DNA of 64,000 nucleotides from Tissierellia bacterium (lineage in GTDB: Bacteria > Bacillota > Clostridia > Tissierellales > Peptoniphilaceae). The notes beneath the pieces are model-generated. The model made no database searches and had not been told where the DNA came from. It saw only the letters and a list, made by a program, of their open reading frames with translations. Shown here one piece after another: positions 18,847-30,762 of this stretch. The position numbers and the translations under genes are program-made. The DNA is taken from NCBI GenBank assembly GCA_030532305.1, contig JAUNLJ010000002.1, positions 80,563-144,562 of the forward strand, written 5' to 3'. Position 1 is the first letter of the stretch. The number at the start of each line of letters is the position of its first letter.

Positions 18847-19154
18847 TCTTCTTCTATATAACCCAGTCTTTTTAAAATAAGCCGGTAGCCATCAGCCCCA
18901 TAATTTAAGGCCCGGTTGATCCGGCTAATGGTGGCTGTGGAGGCTGAGGTTTTTTCTTCGATTTCTTGGTAGGTCTTCTCCTGAGCCAAAAGTTTTACCA
19001 CTTCCAACCTTTGTGAAATGGCCTTAAGCTCCTTAATGGTGCATAGGTCCTCAAAAAATCGGTAGCATTCTTCTTCATTTTCTAATAAAAGGATGGCTTC
19101 AAATAAGGCATCCGTATTTTTATCCTTGATTCGTGATTGATAGGCCATGGCCAC
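18843..19154 (-). CDS. YerC/YecD-type TrpR-family transcriptional regulator
   Basis: A 103-residue DNA-binding protein of the TrpR superfamily, YerC/YecD type. The segment FFEDLCTIKELKAISQRLEVVKLL followed by the helix-turn-helix YQEIEEKTSASTATISRINR is typical (this phrase is quoted in parts: TIKELKAISQRLEVV and YQEIEEKTSASTATISR). The ligand is not known for this subgroup. It is the last gene after fhs, with a 3-bp gap. Confidence 0.88.
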   Translation of the reverse strand: MAMAYQSRIKDKNTDALFEAILLLENEEECYRFFEDLCTIKELKAISQRLEVVKLLAQEKTYQEIEEKTSASTATISRINRALNYGADGYRLILKRLGYIEEE

Positions 19155-19157
19155 CTC

Positions 19158-20825
19158 CTAAAATAGTCCCATAGCTTGGCCATCCTTGGCCACGTCCATC
19201 TTATTGGCAGCGGGCTCTTTGGGTAGGCCTGGCATGGTCATGATCTCGCCTGTCTTAATGACCACAAAGCCTGCCCCATTGGACAGTTTCATTTCTCGAA
19301 CCGTTAGGGTATGGCCTTGGGGGGCCCCCTTCTTATTGGGGTCGTCTGAAATGGACATTTGGGTCTTAGCCACACAGATGGGAAGTTGGTCCCCACCTAG
19401 GGCCTTAATCTGTTCAAGCTCTTTTCTAGCCTCTGCCGTATAGTCCACCTGGCCAGCCCCATAAATTTCCTTGGCTAGCTTAAGCAATTTATCCTCCAGG
19501 GGAAGGTCCAGGTCATAAAGGGGGGCAAAGTTAGACTCTTTTTCACATAGGTCCACCACGGCCCGAGCCATTTCCTGGCCACCGGCACTCCCCTTGGCCC
19601 AAATTTCTGATAGGACAATGGGGGTTTTGTCCTCTTGGCAAAGTTTCTTTAGACAGTCAATTTCTGCCTGGGTATCCGTGGGGAAACGGTTAATGGCAAC
19701 AAGACTGGCTAGGCCAAACTTGCCCATATTCTTCACATGGTGGCCTAGGTTGGCGTAACCTCTTTTTAAGGCCGGAATGTCTTCTTTTTCCAGGTCTTTT
19801 ACCTCTAGACCCCCATGGTATTTTAGGGCCCGGATGGTGGCCACCACCACAACCCCGTCAGGTTTAAGGCCCGCCTCTGGGCAGACAATGTCTAAGAATT
19901 TTTCAGCCCCTAGGTCTGCTCCAAAACCTGCCTCTGTAATGGTGTAGTCACAAAGTTTCATGGCTGTCTTGGTGGCAATAATGGAGTTACACCCGTGGGC
20001 TATGTTGGCAAAGGGGCCCCCATGGATAATGGCCGGTGTATGTTCGGCTGTTTGAACCAGGTTGGGCTGGAGGGCATCCTTTAAGAGAAGGGTCACGGCC
20101 CCTTCAACCCCCAGGTCCTTTACATAGATGGGTTCCTTCTTGTAGCTAGAGGCCAAAAGAATCCGGCCCACCCGGTCTCTTAGGTCGTCTAGGTCCTTAG
20201 CCAAACAAAAGACGGCCATAATTTCTGAAGCCACGGCAATATCAAAATGGTCTTCTCTAACCACCCCGTTTTTGCTGGGCCCCAGGCCGATAATAATCTC
20301 CCTAAGGGCCCGGTCATTCATATCCAGGACCCGGTTAAAGGTCACGGTCTTGGGGTCAATCCCCAGGTCGTTGCCCTGGTGGATATGGTTGTCCAGGGCT
20401 GCACAGATCAAATTGTTGGCCGAAGTAATGGCGTGAAAGTCCCCTGTAAAATGAAGGTTAATGGCCTCCATGGGCAGGACCTGGCTGTAGCCCCCGCCAG
20501 CAGCCCCGCCCTTAATGCCAAAAACAGGGCCTAGGCTAGGTTCCCTCAGGGTGGTTATGGAGGAGTAGCCTAGGCTATTTAAGGCCATACTAAGGCCTAT
20601 ATTGGTGGTTGTCTTTCCCTCTCCTGCAGGGGTCGGGTTAATGGAGGTGACTAAAACAAGCTTGCCTCCTTCTTTTTGGGAAAGTTGATTTAAACAAGAA
20701 CTATTGATCTTGGCCATGTGGGGGCCATAGGGATAAAGATCCTCCTGGCTTAAATCGATTTTCTCAGCTATGTCGTAAATGGGTTTTAGTGTAATCGATT
20801 GGGCTATTTCAATGTCTGTTTTCAT
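19158..20825 (-). CDS. fhs: Formate-tetrahydrofolate ligase
   Basis: Makes 10-formyl-THF from formate, THF and ATP, supplying purine synthesis and formyl-Met-tRNA. Full length at 555 aa. The nucleotide-binding region TPAGEGKTTTNIGLS is near residue 63. Further signatures are GIKGGAAGGGYSQV, NLHFTGDFHAI and the C-terminal GAPQGHTL and MPGLPKEPAA. Lies 10 bp after purE on the same strand. Confidence 0.97.
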   Translation of the reverse strand: MKTDIEIAQSITLKPIYDIAEKIDLSQEDLYPYGPHMAKINSSCLNQLSQKEGGKLVLVTSINPTPAGEGKTTTNIGLSMALNSLGYSSITTLREPSLGPVFGIKGGAAGGGYSQVLPMEAINLHFTGDFHAITSANNLICAALDNHIHQGNDLGIDPKTVTFNRVLDMNDRALREIIIGLGPSKNGVVREDHFDIAVASEIMAVFCLAKDLDDLRDRVGRILLASSYKKEPIYVKDLGVEGAVTLLLKDALQPNLVQTAEHTPAIIHGGPFANIAHGCNSIIATKTAMKLCDYTITEAGFGADLGAEKFLDIVCPEAGLKPDGVVVVATIRALKYHGGLEVKDLEKEDIPALKRGYANLGHHVKNMGKFGLASLVAINRFPTDTQAEIDCLKKLCQEDKTPIVLSEIWAKGSAGGQEMARAVVDLCEKESNFAPLYDLDLPLEDKLLKLAKEIYGAGQVDYTAEARKELEQIKALGGDQLPICVAKTQMSISDDPNKKGAPQGHTLTVREMKLSNGAGFVVIKTGEIMTMPGLPKEPAANKMDVAKDGQAMGLF

Positions 20826-20835
20826 CGCTTTCCTC

Positions 20836-21318
20836 TTAGTCTTCTTTTAATTTAGCATCCATGGCTTCAACGTCCTGGGCCATGTCCAGCTTGTAGTTCC
20901 TTAGTTTTTTATTTAGGTCTTCATCAGAAAGGGCTAGGATTTGAAGGGCCAAAAGACCAGCATTCTTGCCTCCATTGACGGCCACGGTAGCTACAGGGAC
21001 CCCAGAGGGCATTTGAACAGTTGATAGGAGAGAGTCTAGGCCCCCCATAAGGGATGACTTAATAGGAAGACCAATAACAGGCTTCACGGTTTTGCCTGCT
21101 ATAACCCCAGCCAGGTGGGCTGCCTTGCCTGCCATGGCAATATAAACCTTGGTGCCTAGGTCCTCTTCCTGGTCTAAAAGCTGGGCTAGTTTTTCAGGGC
21201 TCCTGTGGGCGCTGATCACATGCATGCTATAGCCTACGCCAAAGTCCTTTAGGACCTTAGCCACATCATCAGCCACCTCTCTATCACTAATACTTCCCAT
21301 AATTATTGCAATTTCCAT
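20836..21318 (-). CDS. purE: N5-carboxyaminoimidazole ribonucleotide mutase (PurE)
   Basis: Moves the carboxyl group of N5-CAIR to C4 in purine synthesis. The 160-aa protein shows GSISDREVADDV near the start, the SAHRSPEKL motif with the catalytic His, and AGKAAHLAG and GLPIKSSLMGGLDSLLS. I chose the ATG at 21318, preceded by AGGAGG at 5-nt spacing; an upstream ATG at 21375 would add 19 unlike residues. No other pur gene is adjacent. Confidence 0.94.
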   Translation of the reverse strand: MEIAIIMGSISDREVADDVAKVLKDFGVGYSMHVISAHRSPEKLAQLLDQEEDLGTKVYIAMAGKAAHLAGVIAGKTVKPVIGLPIKSSLMGGLDSLLSTVQMPSGVPVATVAVNGGKNAGLLALQILALSDEDLNKKLRNYKLDMAQDVEAMDAKLKED

Positions 21319-21447
21319 AATAACCTCCTGTCCTAATAGTACTTTAATCCTATCAATAGCTAAAATAAATGTCAATCCATTAAAGAAATATTGGTCTAGT
21401 CCTTTTCTCCATTAAACTAAAAAATTCCCCATCTTCTTTTTTTGACA

Positions 21448-21483
21448 GATAAAAAAGATAAGGGTCTTGGCCCTTATCTTTTA
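21448..21483 (-). terminator. Terminator after guaB
   Basis: An 11-bp stem (21454-21464 with 21471-21481) with a T-run on the minus strand, directly at the guaB stop. It separates guaB from purE, which then needs its own promoter in 21319-21447. Confidence 0.75.
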
Positions 21484-21485
21484 GC

Positions 21486-24171
<2,686 letters not shown>

Positions 24172-24175
<4 letters not shown>

Positions 24176-25008
24176 TTCTTTTTGCCTCCTGACAACCTGC
24201 TTATAATAGAGTCTAAAGACACTTCATCTTCGTTCCCATAAAGGCCTATAAGAATTTTCTCCAGGGCAGCCAAATCTAAATGGCGACTTATTTTGCCATG
24301 TTCTGCCACAGAAATAGAGCCTGTCTCTTCACTAACCACAATACTCAAGCAGTCGGACCGTTCACTAATTCCAATGGCTGCCCTATGGCGGGTTCCTAGC
24401 TCTGCGGCTACGGTGTTACTTTCCGTCAAGGGCAGGAAGGTGGCTGCTGAAACAACCCGGTTGTTTCTTATGACCACAGCCCCATCGTGGAGGGGGGTAT
24501 TGGGAATAAAGAGGTTAATTAAAAGGGCCGAAGACACCTGACCGTCAATCATGGTCCCCGTATCAATAATCTCGGCTAGGCCTGTTTCACGCTCAATAAT
24601 AATCAGGGCGCCAATCTTCTGACGGGACATGGATCCCGCCGCATCCACAATGGCATCCACGGTTTTTTGAGCCTCACTCTTCTTAGACATCAGGCTGGTC
24701 CTGATGGAGGAAGACCGGCCTATAAATTCTAAGCCCCGCCTAAGTTCAGGCTGAAACACAATCAAAAGGGCTAAAAATCCCATGGTCATTAAATTACTGA
24801 GTAAGTAGTAAACTGTATATAACTCTAGCCATTCACTAAGCTTGGTTAGGACTAAGAGGACGATAATCCCCTTGCTGAGCTGCTCTGCCCGGGTCCCCTT
24901 AATAATGGTAATTAGAGAATAAACAATGATGGCTACAATACCAATATCAATGATACTTTGAATTCTAAAAGTGGCTATCATTCGACTTAAAAATTCAATC
25001 ATTTTCAC
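24172..25008 (-). CDS. cdaA: Diadenylate cyclase CdaA
   Basis: Makes cyclic di-AMP from two ATP. Three membrane helices (about 18-85) precede the DAC domain, which has the catalytic DGA (175-177) and RHR (207-209) motifs. Length 278 aa is typical. c-di-AMP controls potassium and osmolyte transport in Gram-positive bacteria; a Ktr potassium system is encoded 25 kb away in this window. Overlaps the DUF5317-like gene by 14 bp. Confidence 0.96.
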
Positions 25009-25591
25009 TCTCCTTACGCCAAGTTACAAGCATCTGAAAAACCATAAACATAAGTCCCAGGCCAATAAAAATATCCCCCGGACTCATAAGAAGGGCTTCC
25101 CGCCACCAGGGGTCATAGGCCAGGCCATCGCCTAAAAAACCCAGGCGGCTTCCCGCCATGGGCCCATGGGTTAGGACTCTGTTTTCCAGAATAAGCTGGG
25201 CTTTTTCCTCCTGGCCCAGTCTGGCCAAAAGGGCCAAATCGACAGGCATCTTCCCATTAATAAGGACCACCAGTCCGTTCATAAAAAAGCCTAGACCGGC
25301 TAGGACCTTGCCTGGGGCCCGGCCTCCTATAAAAAAGCCTATTCCCATTAAAAATAAAAGTATCCCATGAAGCAGGCCAAAATGCCTTAAAAGCCCTTGG
25401 CCTAGCTCCTGGGGAAAATAGCCTATAAAGTTGACCACCAGTAAAAATACTAGGCCCCCTAGAAGAGACAGCCAAAGCCCTGGAAGATCCACGGGACCTG
25501 TAAAAAACCCAAGCCTCCTTGGCCTCTTCTTAAAGAGCAGCCTTGCTCCCAAGCCTAGGAGAAATCCTAGTAATATGCCTTCAACTATCAT
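24995..25591 (-). CDS. DUF5317-like membrane protein
   Basis: A 198-residue predicted integral membrane protein with about five hydrophobic segments (roughly 2-18, 35-57, 71-92, 95-112, 170-190). The phrase NGKMPVD and the C-terminal FLGDGLAYDPW and SPGDIFIGLGL resemble DUF5317 proteins of clostridia. No function is known. It opens the unit that continues with cdaA, cdaR and guaB, so a role tied to c-di-AMP is possible but unproven. Confidence 0.7.
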   Translation of the reverse strand: MIVEGILLGFLLGLGARLLFKKRPRRLGFFTGPVDLPGLWLSLLGGLVFLLVVNFIGYFPQELGQGLLRHFGLLHGILLFLMGIGFFIGGRAPGKVLAGLGFFMNGLVVLINGKMPVDLALLARLGQEEKAQLILENRVLTHGPMAGSRLGFLGDGLAYDPWWREALLMSPGDIFIGLGLMFMVFQMLVTWRKESEND

Positions 25592-25603
25592 ACTTTCTCC
25601 TAT

Positions 25604-25636
25604 TAAAAATGCGCCTTCTAAGAAAGCGCATTTTCA
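25604..25636 (-). terminator. Terminator after ispH-rpsA
   Basis: A 9-bp stem (25606-25614 with 25626-25634) sits just past the stop of the fusion gene, with T residues after it on the minus strand. It separates that gene from the cdaA operon. Confidence 0.75.
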
Positions 25637-25637
25637 T

Positions 25638-27719
25638 TTAGTCTTCTAATTCTTCTTCAAATCCTTTTAAGTTGATCAAGTCGCCAATAGTTGTAGTTAA
25701 TTGATCTTCCATAGGATCTTTTTCCTCTTCTTGAGGTTTTTCTATTTTTCTAGGTCTTTCGACAGGTTTTGCTGCTTCCTTCCTTTCGGGAGCCTTTTCT
25801 TTGTCGTCTTCTTTATCTTCTTCAAGAGCTCTCATGGACAAGGAAATCTTCTTTTCTTCGTTGTTGATGTCTGTTACCTTAACAGTCACACTTTGGCCAA
25901 CTTCTAGAACATCTGCTGGCTTGTCAACGTGTTTCTTAGAAATTTGAGACACATGAAGGAGTCCATCTACGCCAGATTCCAAGCGGATAAAGGCACCAAA
26001 GTCTAAGATGTTAACAAGAACACCTTCCACCACGTCGCCTACAGAGACAGTTCTTGTGAAGACATCCCAGGGTTTTTCAGTGGTTTGTTTTAAGCTAAGG
26101 GCAATCCGGTCCTTATCTTCGTCTACATTTAAGACTTGAACTTCAACTTCTTCTCCAGGGCTCACTACATCAGAAGGATGTTTTACTCTGTTCCAAGATA
26201 GTTCAGAAATATGGATAAGACCATCTACGCCACCAATATCAACAAAGGCGCCGAAGTTAGTTAATCTTTGGACTACCCCATTGATTACATCGCCTTCGTG
26301 GATGTTGTCATAGATTTCTTTTCTTTTTTCTTCTATTTCAACAGCCTCAACATTCTTACGGGAAAGTACGAATTTACGACGTCCCTTATCAAAGTCGATA
26401 ATTTCACAAAGTAGATCTTCCCCAACATACTTGCTTAGGTCTCTTTGGAAACGCACAGAAACATGAGAGGCAGGAATAAACCCATTTAAGCCTTCTACTT
26501 CACAAGTTAAACCACCCTTAACCACGCTCTTGACATGGGCAAGGACCTTTTCCTTGTTTTCATATTTTTCTTGCATGTCGTCCCAAACCTTCATGCTTTC
26601 CACACGCTTGTATGAAAGAACGACATTGCCATCTCCGTCATCCATTTTCATAACATAGACTTGAATTTCTTGTCCTTGTTCGAACAAGTCTGAAGGTTTT
26701 ACATCAGGATCGTTTGACAGTTCTTCTCTTGAAATGATCCCATCAGCCCGATAACCAATATTTACCATGACTTCGTCATCAGTCACATAAAGGACTTCCC
26801 CATCAAGGATTTCTCCTCTTCGAACCCTAGTAAAAGAGTTATCAATAGCTTCCATCATTTCATTTGTCATTTCGTCCTTGTTAAAATTTTCCATTCTACT
26901 AACAGCCTCCTTGATTACCATATCTGGCGTGGACGCACCAGCGGTAATACCAATTTTATTAAATTTTAATAAGTGTCTTATATCGATATCATCTATGGTC
27001 TCAATATGATAAACACATTGGCAATGTTCAGATGCTACTTGGGCTAGCTTCTTTGTATTCGAACTATTTTTTCCACCAATGACAAGCATACAATCCACTT
27101 TTTTAGCCAACCGAGCACAAGATTCTTGTCGGTCTTTTGTGGCTCTACATATAGTATTATACCTTAAAATGTCGCCTGTGCAAACCTCTTTTAACGTATC
27201 TTCTACTTCTTTTACTAAAGATTCTTTATTTGTGGTTTGAGATATTAAAATAATTTCATTAACCTTATCTAAATCCAGTTTTTTAACCTCTTTTGGCCCG
27301 GCCACCACATGGAGATTGTCTCCAGCGTAAGAGGCAATGGCTTGGACTTCTGGATGGTCCTTCATGCCCACTAAAATAATCTCTTGGTTTTTTTCTGTGG
27401 CCTCCCGGGCAATATCCTGGACCCTTATTACAAAGGGGCAGGTGGTGTCAATAAGGGTGTTGCCATTTTCTAGGAAGCTTTCTTTTTGGGTCTTGGTCAT
27501 CCCGTGGCTCCGGCTAATAACGGTGATCCCCTGGGGGACCTCCCCTTCCTCTAGGGGCTGCACCCCCTGGTCCCTTAAGTCTTTTACTACCCTGGGGTTG
27601 TGGACCAGGTCTCCAAAGCTCTTAACTTCTCCTTCTAGGCTGGCGGTCTCATAGGCCAGGGTGACGGCCCGTCTGACCCCATTACAAAAACCCAGCACAT
27701 CTGCTAAAATAATCTCCAA
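25638..27719 (-). CDS. ispH: IspH (HMBPP reductase) fused to ribosomal protein S1-like repeats
   Basis: A two-part protein of 693 aa, known from several Clostridia. Residues about 1-280 are IspH, the iron-sulfur enzyme of the last step of the MEP isoprenoid pathway; cluster ligands Cys12, Cys94 and Cys191 are present. Residues about 297-625 are four S1 RNA-binding repeats (for example NFGAFVDIGGVDGLIHISEL and DFGAFIRLESGVDGLLHVSQ). The C-terminus is a charged, probably disordered tail. The codon use of the S1 half looks less CTAG-rich than the IspH half. Confidence 0.95.
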   Translation of the reverse strand: MEIILADVLGFCNGVRRAVTLAYETASLEGEVKSFGDLVHNPRVVKDLRDQGVQPLEEGEVPQGITVISRSHGMTKTQKESFLENGNTLIDTTCPFVIRVQDIAREATEKNQEIILVGMKDHPEVQAIASYAGDNLHVVAGPKEVKKLDLDKVNEIILISQTTNKESLVKEVEDTLKEVCTGDILRYNTICRATKDRQESCARLAKKVDCMLVIGGKNSSNTKKLAQVASEHCQCVYHIETIDDIDIRHLLKFNKIGITAGASTPDMVIKEAVSRMENFNKDEMTNEMMEAIDNSFTRVRRGEILDGEVLYVTDDEVMVNIGYRADGIISREELSNDPDVKPSDLFEQGQEIQVYVMKMDDGDGNVVLSYKRVESMKVWDDMQEKYENKEKVLAHVKSVVKGGLTCEVEGLNGFIPASHVSVRFQRDLSKYVGEDLLCEIIDFDKGRRKFVLSRKNVEAVEIEEKRKEIYDNIHEGDVINGVVQRLTNFGAFVDIGGVDGLIHISELSWNRVKHPSDVVSPGEEVEVQVLNVDEDKDRIALSLKQTTEKPWDVFTRTVSVGDVVEGVLVNILDFGAFIRLESGVDGLLHVSQISKKHVDKPADVLEVGQSVTVKVTDINNEEKKISLSMRALEEDKEDDKEKAPERKEAAKPVERPRKIEKPQEEEKDPMEDQLTTTIGDLINLKGFEEELED

Positions 27720-27720
27720 T

Positions 27721-28305
27721 TTATTCCTCCTCTATCCCATAGATCCTGGCCATTAGCCCCACCATATCCTGCTTGTAGTCCTCTTCCTTTCGCTTGCCGG
27801 AGGGCAGCTTAAGGGGGGGTCTAAAATAGATATGGGTCTTCTTAAAAAGAGAAAAGTCACTTTCTATATAGAGGGGGATGATGGTGGCCTTCATCCGGTG
27901 GGCCAAAACAGCCGTTCCTGTCTTTTTCCCATGGAGGTCAACTTCCTTGACCCGGGTCCCCTCTGGAAAGATGCCCAGAACTTTTCCTTCCCTTAGGTAG
28001 GCCATGGCCGCCCTTAGGGCCTTAAGGTCATTTTCTTCCCGGTTGACGGGAATGGTTTCTACCCCCCTTAAAAGGGCCCCCATGATTTTATGGTCATAGA
28101 GCTCTTTTTTAGCCATCCAATGGATCTTCCTGGGAAAGATGATGGAGATAAAAAAGGGGTCCAGGGCATGGCTATGGTTGGCAATAACCACCATGGGACC
28201 CTCTGGTAGTGGATAGGCCCCATGGACCTGGATTCGATAAAAGAAATAAAAAAATGGCTTTAAGAGAAAAATAGCTAGCTTATAGAGCACAGTGGGCCTC
28301 CTCAA
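27721..28305 (-). CDS. plsC: 1-acyl-sn-glycerol-3-phosphate acyltransferase
   Basis: Adds the second acyl chain in phosphatidic acid synthesis. The catalytic HxxxxD motif is H44-S-H-A-L-D49, and PEGTR (about 114-118) binds substrate. A hydrophobic N-terminal segment (8-24) suggests membrane attachment. Its start overlaps cmk by 26 bp; the cmk-plsC-ispH(-S1) order is common in this group. Confidence 0.93.
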   Translation of the reverse strand: MRRPTVLYKLAIFLLKPFFYFFYRIQVHGAYPLPEGPMVVIANHSHALDPFFISIIFPRKIHWMAKKELYDHKIMGALLRGVETIPVNREENDLKALRAAMAYLREGKVLGIFPEGTRVKEVDLHGKKTGTAVLAHRMKATIIPLYIESDFSLFKKTHIYFRPPLKLPSGKRKEEDYKQDMVGLMARIYGIEEE

Positions 28306-28945
28306 TGTAAGAAAGCATTTTATTTATGGTCTCCTCCTGACTTAAGTGGGAGGAGTCAATTAAAATGGCGTCCTCTGTTTGAACAAGGGGGGCTACCTTC
28401 CTTTGACTGTCTCTCTTATCCCGGGCAAGCAGGTCTTCTAGGACCTGGTCATAGTTGGCAGCTTGTCCCTTTTCCATTAGCTGGTCATAGCGTCTTTTGG
28501 CCCGGATCTGGGGGCTGGCCGTTAGGAAAAACTTATACTTGGCCTCAGGCAGGACCACCGACCCAATATCCCGTCCTTCCATGACCAGGGAATTTTCCTT
28601 AGCCAGGGCCTGCTGGATCTCAAGGAGGGCCTTTCTGACCCCTGGCTGGGTAGAGACCACCTTGGAAGAGAGGTTGGAGATCTCTTCTGACCGGATCAGG
28701 CCGTCTACGGGCTTTCCATCAATCCCTATGCCGGACCCATCAAAGGCGATGGCATGGTCCTCTAAAAGGCCCAGAAGGTCTTCTTCCCTATAAGGGGGGG
28801 TAAGGTCTCTTAGGGCCAAAAGGGCCACGGCCCTAAACATGGCTCCCGTATCCACATATAAAATACCTAGTCTTTTAGCCAATTCCTTGGCAATACTGCT
28901 TTTCCCTGCCCCTGTGGGGCCATCAATGGCAACAGCATAGTTCAT
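28280..28945 (-). CDS. cmk: Cytidylate kinase
   Basis: Phosphorylates CMP and dCMP. P-loop GPTGAGKS at 8-15, DTGAMFRA after it, then GRDIGSVVLP and the lid region SPQIRAKRRYDQL. Length 221 aa fits. First gene of the cmk-plsC-ispH unit; a 50-bp gap separates it from the flavoprotein gene upstream. Confidence 0.95.
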   Translation of the reverse strand: MNYAVAIDGPTGAGKSSIAKELAKRLGILYVDTGAMFRAVALLALRDLTPPYREEDLLGLLEDHAIAFDGSGIGIDGKPVDGLIRSEEISNLSSKVVSTQPGVRKALLEIQQALAKENSLVMEGRDIGSVVLPEAKYKFFLTASPQIRAKRRYDQLMEKGQAANYDQVLEDLLARDKRDSQRKVAPLVQTEDAILIDSSHLSQEETINKMLSYIEEAHCAL

Positions 28946-28995
28946 TTTATCCCTCTTTTCATAAATTCTATTTTAGTCTACCATAAGACGGCCTC

Positions 28996-30201
28996 TTATT
29001 CTAGACAAGACTGGCCAGCCAGAGCCCCTGTTGAAAAGGCAATCTGTATATTAAAGCCCCCCGTTAGGGCGTCCAGGTCCAGGACCTCCCCGGCAAAATA
29101 AAGGCCTTCCACCATCTTGGACTCTAGGCTAGAGGGGTCTACTTCCTGGGTTAGGACCCCTCCTGAAGTTACAATTCCTCCCTCTTCCTTAAAGAGGCCC
29201 TGGTAGTCTAGGGGAAAATTCTTAAGGGTCTGGGCTAGATTTTTTCGGTCTTCCCGCCGCCACTGGTGGCCTGGTTTGTCTAGGGGGATTTTTGCCTGTC
29301 TTAAAACAAGGGGGACCAGACTTTTGGGCAGGAGGTCCTCTACTAAAGTCTTGGCCTCCTTATTGGGCCACTGGTCTAGGATTCTTAGGATCCGCCGGTC
29401 CAGGGTCTCATAGTCTAGGGCTGGCTTTAGGTCCAGATAGAGGTCCACGTCCTTTAGCCGGTTGATGTAGGAGGACATACTTAGGGCTATGGGGCCAGAG
29501 ATCCCAAAGTGGGTAAAGAGCATTTCCCCAAAGAAACTTTTTTTCAGGTCCCCCCGGCTAAAGAGCTCTACATTTCTTAGGCTTAGCCCCGATAGTTTGT
29601 CTAGCTGGTCTAAACCACACCTAAGGCCCACCAGGGCCCCCTTGGGCTCTTTAATCTTGTGGCCCAGGGCCCTAGCAAAGCTGTAGCCATCTCCCGTGGA
29701 CCCGGTTTGGGGGTAGGTGATCCCCCCGGTGGTGATAATGACCCGGTCAAAATCCTGGGCCCTCTTGCTGGTTTTTAGCCTAAACTTTTGGTCTTTTTTT
29801 ATAGATAGGACCCCTTCAGATAGGTGGATTTTCACCTGGTTTTTCCTTAGGGCCCTTTCCAGGCTGGCCGTCACATCACTGGCGTGGTCACTTTTAGGAA
29901 AGACCCTTTGCCCTCTTTCTATCTTGAGCCTTAGGCCCAGGTCTTCAAAGAGGGCCATGGTAGAGGCCGGGCCTAAAAAATAGATACTGGAATATAAAAA
30001 ATAGGGGTTACTCACCACCTGGCTTAAAAAATATTCTTCCTCACAGGCATTGGTCAGGTTACACCGGCCCTTGCCTGTTATGTAAAGTTTTTTTCCTAGC
30101 TTTTCATTCTTTTCAAATAGGTGGACCTGGTTAGAGGACTGACTGGCAAAAAGGGCTGCCATCATCCCAGCCGGCCCTCCACCTATAATTGCAATATCCA
30201 A
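28996..30201 (-). CDS. BaiN/HI0933-family NAD(P)/FAD-dependent oxidoreductase
   Basis: A flavoprotein of the HI0933/BaiN family (401 aa). The dinucleotide-binding GGGPAGMMAAL lies at the N-terminus, GKGRCNLTNA follows, and the C-terminus has the second FAD contact GLYFAGEVLDLDALTGGFN. The substrate is unknown for most members; BaiN itself acts on bile acid intermediates in one gut Clostridium, which should not be assumed here. Lies directly after a methyltransferase gene. Confidence 0.88.
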   Translation of the reverse strand: MDIAIIGGGPAGMMAALFASQSSNQVHLFEKNEKLGKKLYITGKGRCNLTNACEEEYFLSQVVSNPYFLYSSIYFLGPASTMALFEDLGLRLKIERGQRVFPKSDHASDVTASLERALRKNQVKIHLSEGVLSIKKDQKFRLKTSKRAQDFDRVIITTGGITYPQTGSTGDGYSFARALGHKIKEPKGALVGLRCGLDQLDKLSGLSLRNVELFSRGDLKKSFFGEMLFTHFGISGPIALSMSSYINRLKDVDLYLDLKPALDYETLDRRILRILDQWPNKEAKTLVEDLLPKSLVPLVLRQAKIPLDKPGHQWRREDRKNLAQTLKNFPLDYQGLFKEEGGIVTSGGVLTQEVDPSSLESKMVEGLYFAGEVLDLDALTGGFNIQIAFSTGALAGQSCLE

Positions 30202-30762
30202 CTAGCACCTCTTTTCAAATACAAAGACCTCCGGAGCCTGGTTTTTTTGGTTGACAAAAGAAATTTTCTGGCAAATAAAGTGGTCCTGGTCCAGGGAGGC
30301 AAAAAAAGCCTTTACCGCCTCCTCCTCTTTTCTGGCCCCAGGGTGGCCCCTATAGAGGACCAGGACCCCCTGGCCCCCTATCCGCAAGAGCTGGCTCAGG
30401 CCTTCTAGGGCCCTTAAGGTGGACTCTGGCTTGGTAATGAGGGTCTTGTCCCCGCCAGGTAGGTAGCCCAGGTTCATAATGGCAAAGTCCAGGGGGTCTT
30501 TTATTTTTTCTAAAATAGCCTCATGGCTTACTAAAAAAAGCTCTGCCTTATCTTCTAGGCCGGCCGCTTTTAACCGGTCCCAGGTCTTTTTTAGGGCCCT
30601 CTCTTGAATGTCAAAGCCATAGACTTTTTTGGCCCTCTGGGCTAGAAAAAGGGTGTCATGGCCATTGCCTAGGGTCAGATCACAGACTAGGCTGGTCTTA
30701 TCTACCCTTCTTTCTATAAGCTCATGGCTTAGGTCTACGGCATTTTTTCTAAGAAAACTCAT
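30202..30762 (-). CDS. YtqB/MnmM-like SAM-dependent methyltransferase
   Basis: A 186-residue class I methyltransferase of the YtqB type. SAM-binding DLTLGNGHDTLFLA is at about 29-42, followed by GFDIQE and the NLGYLPGGDK motif characteristic of this family. YtqB homologues (MnmM) methylate the wobble uridine modification of tRNA, giving mnm5s2U; the assignment here rests on family likeness. Overlaps rluB by 4 bp. Confidence 0.82.
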   Translation of the reverse strand: MSFLRKNAVDLSHELIERRVDKTSLVCDLTLGNGHDTLFLAQRAKKVYGFDIQERALKKTWDRLKAAGLEDKAELFLVSHEAILEKIKDPLDFAIMNLGYLPGGDKTLITKPESTLRALEGLSQLLRIGGQGVLVLYRGHPGARKEEEAVKAFFASLDQDHFICQKISFVNQKNQAPEVFVFEKRC

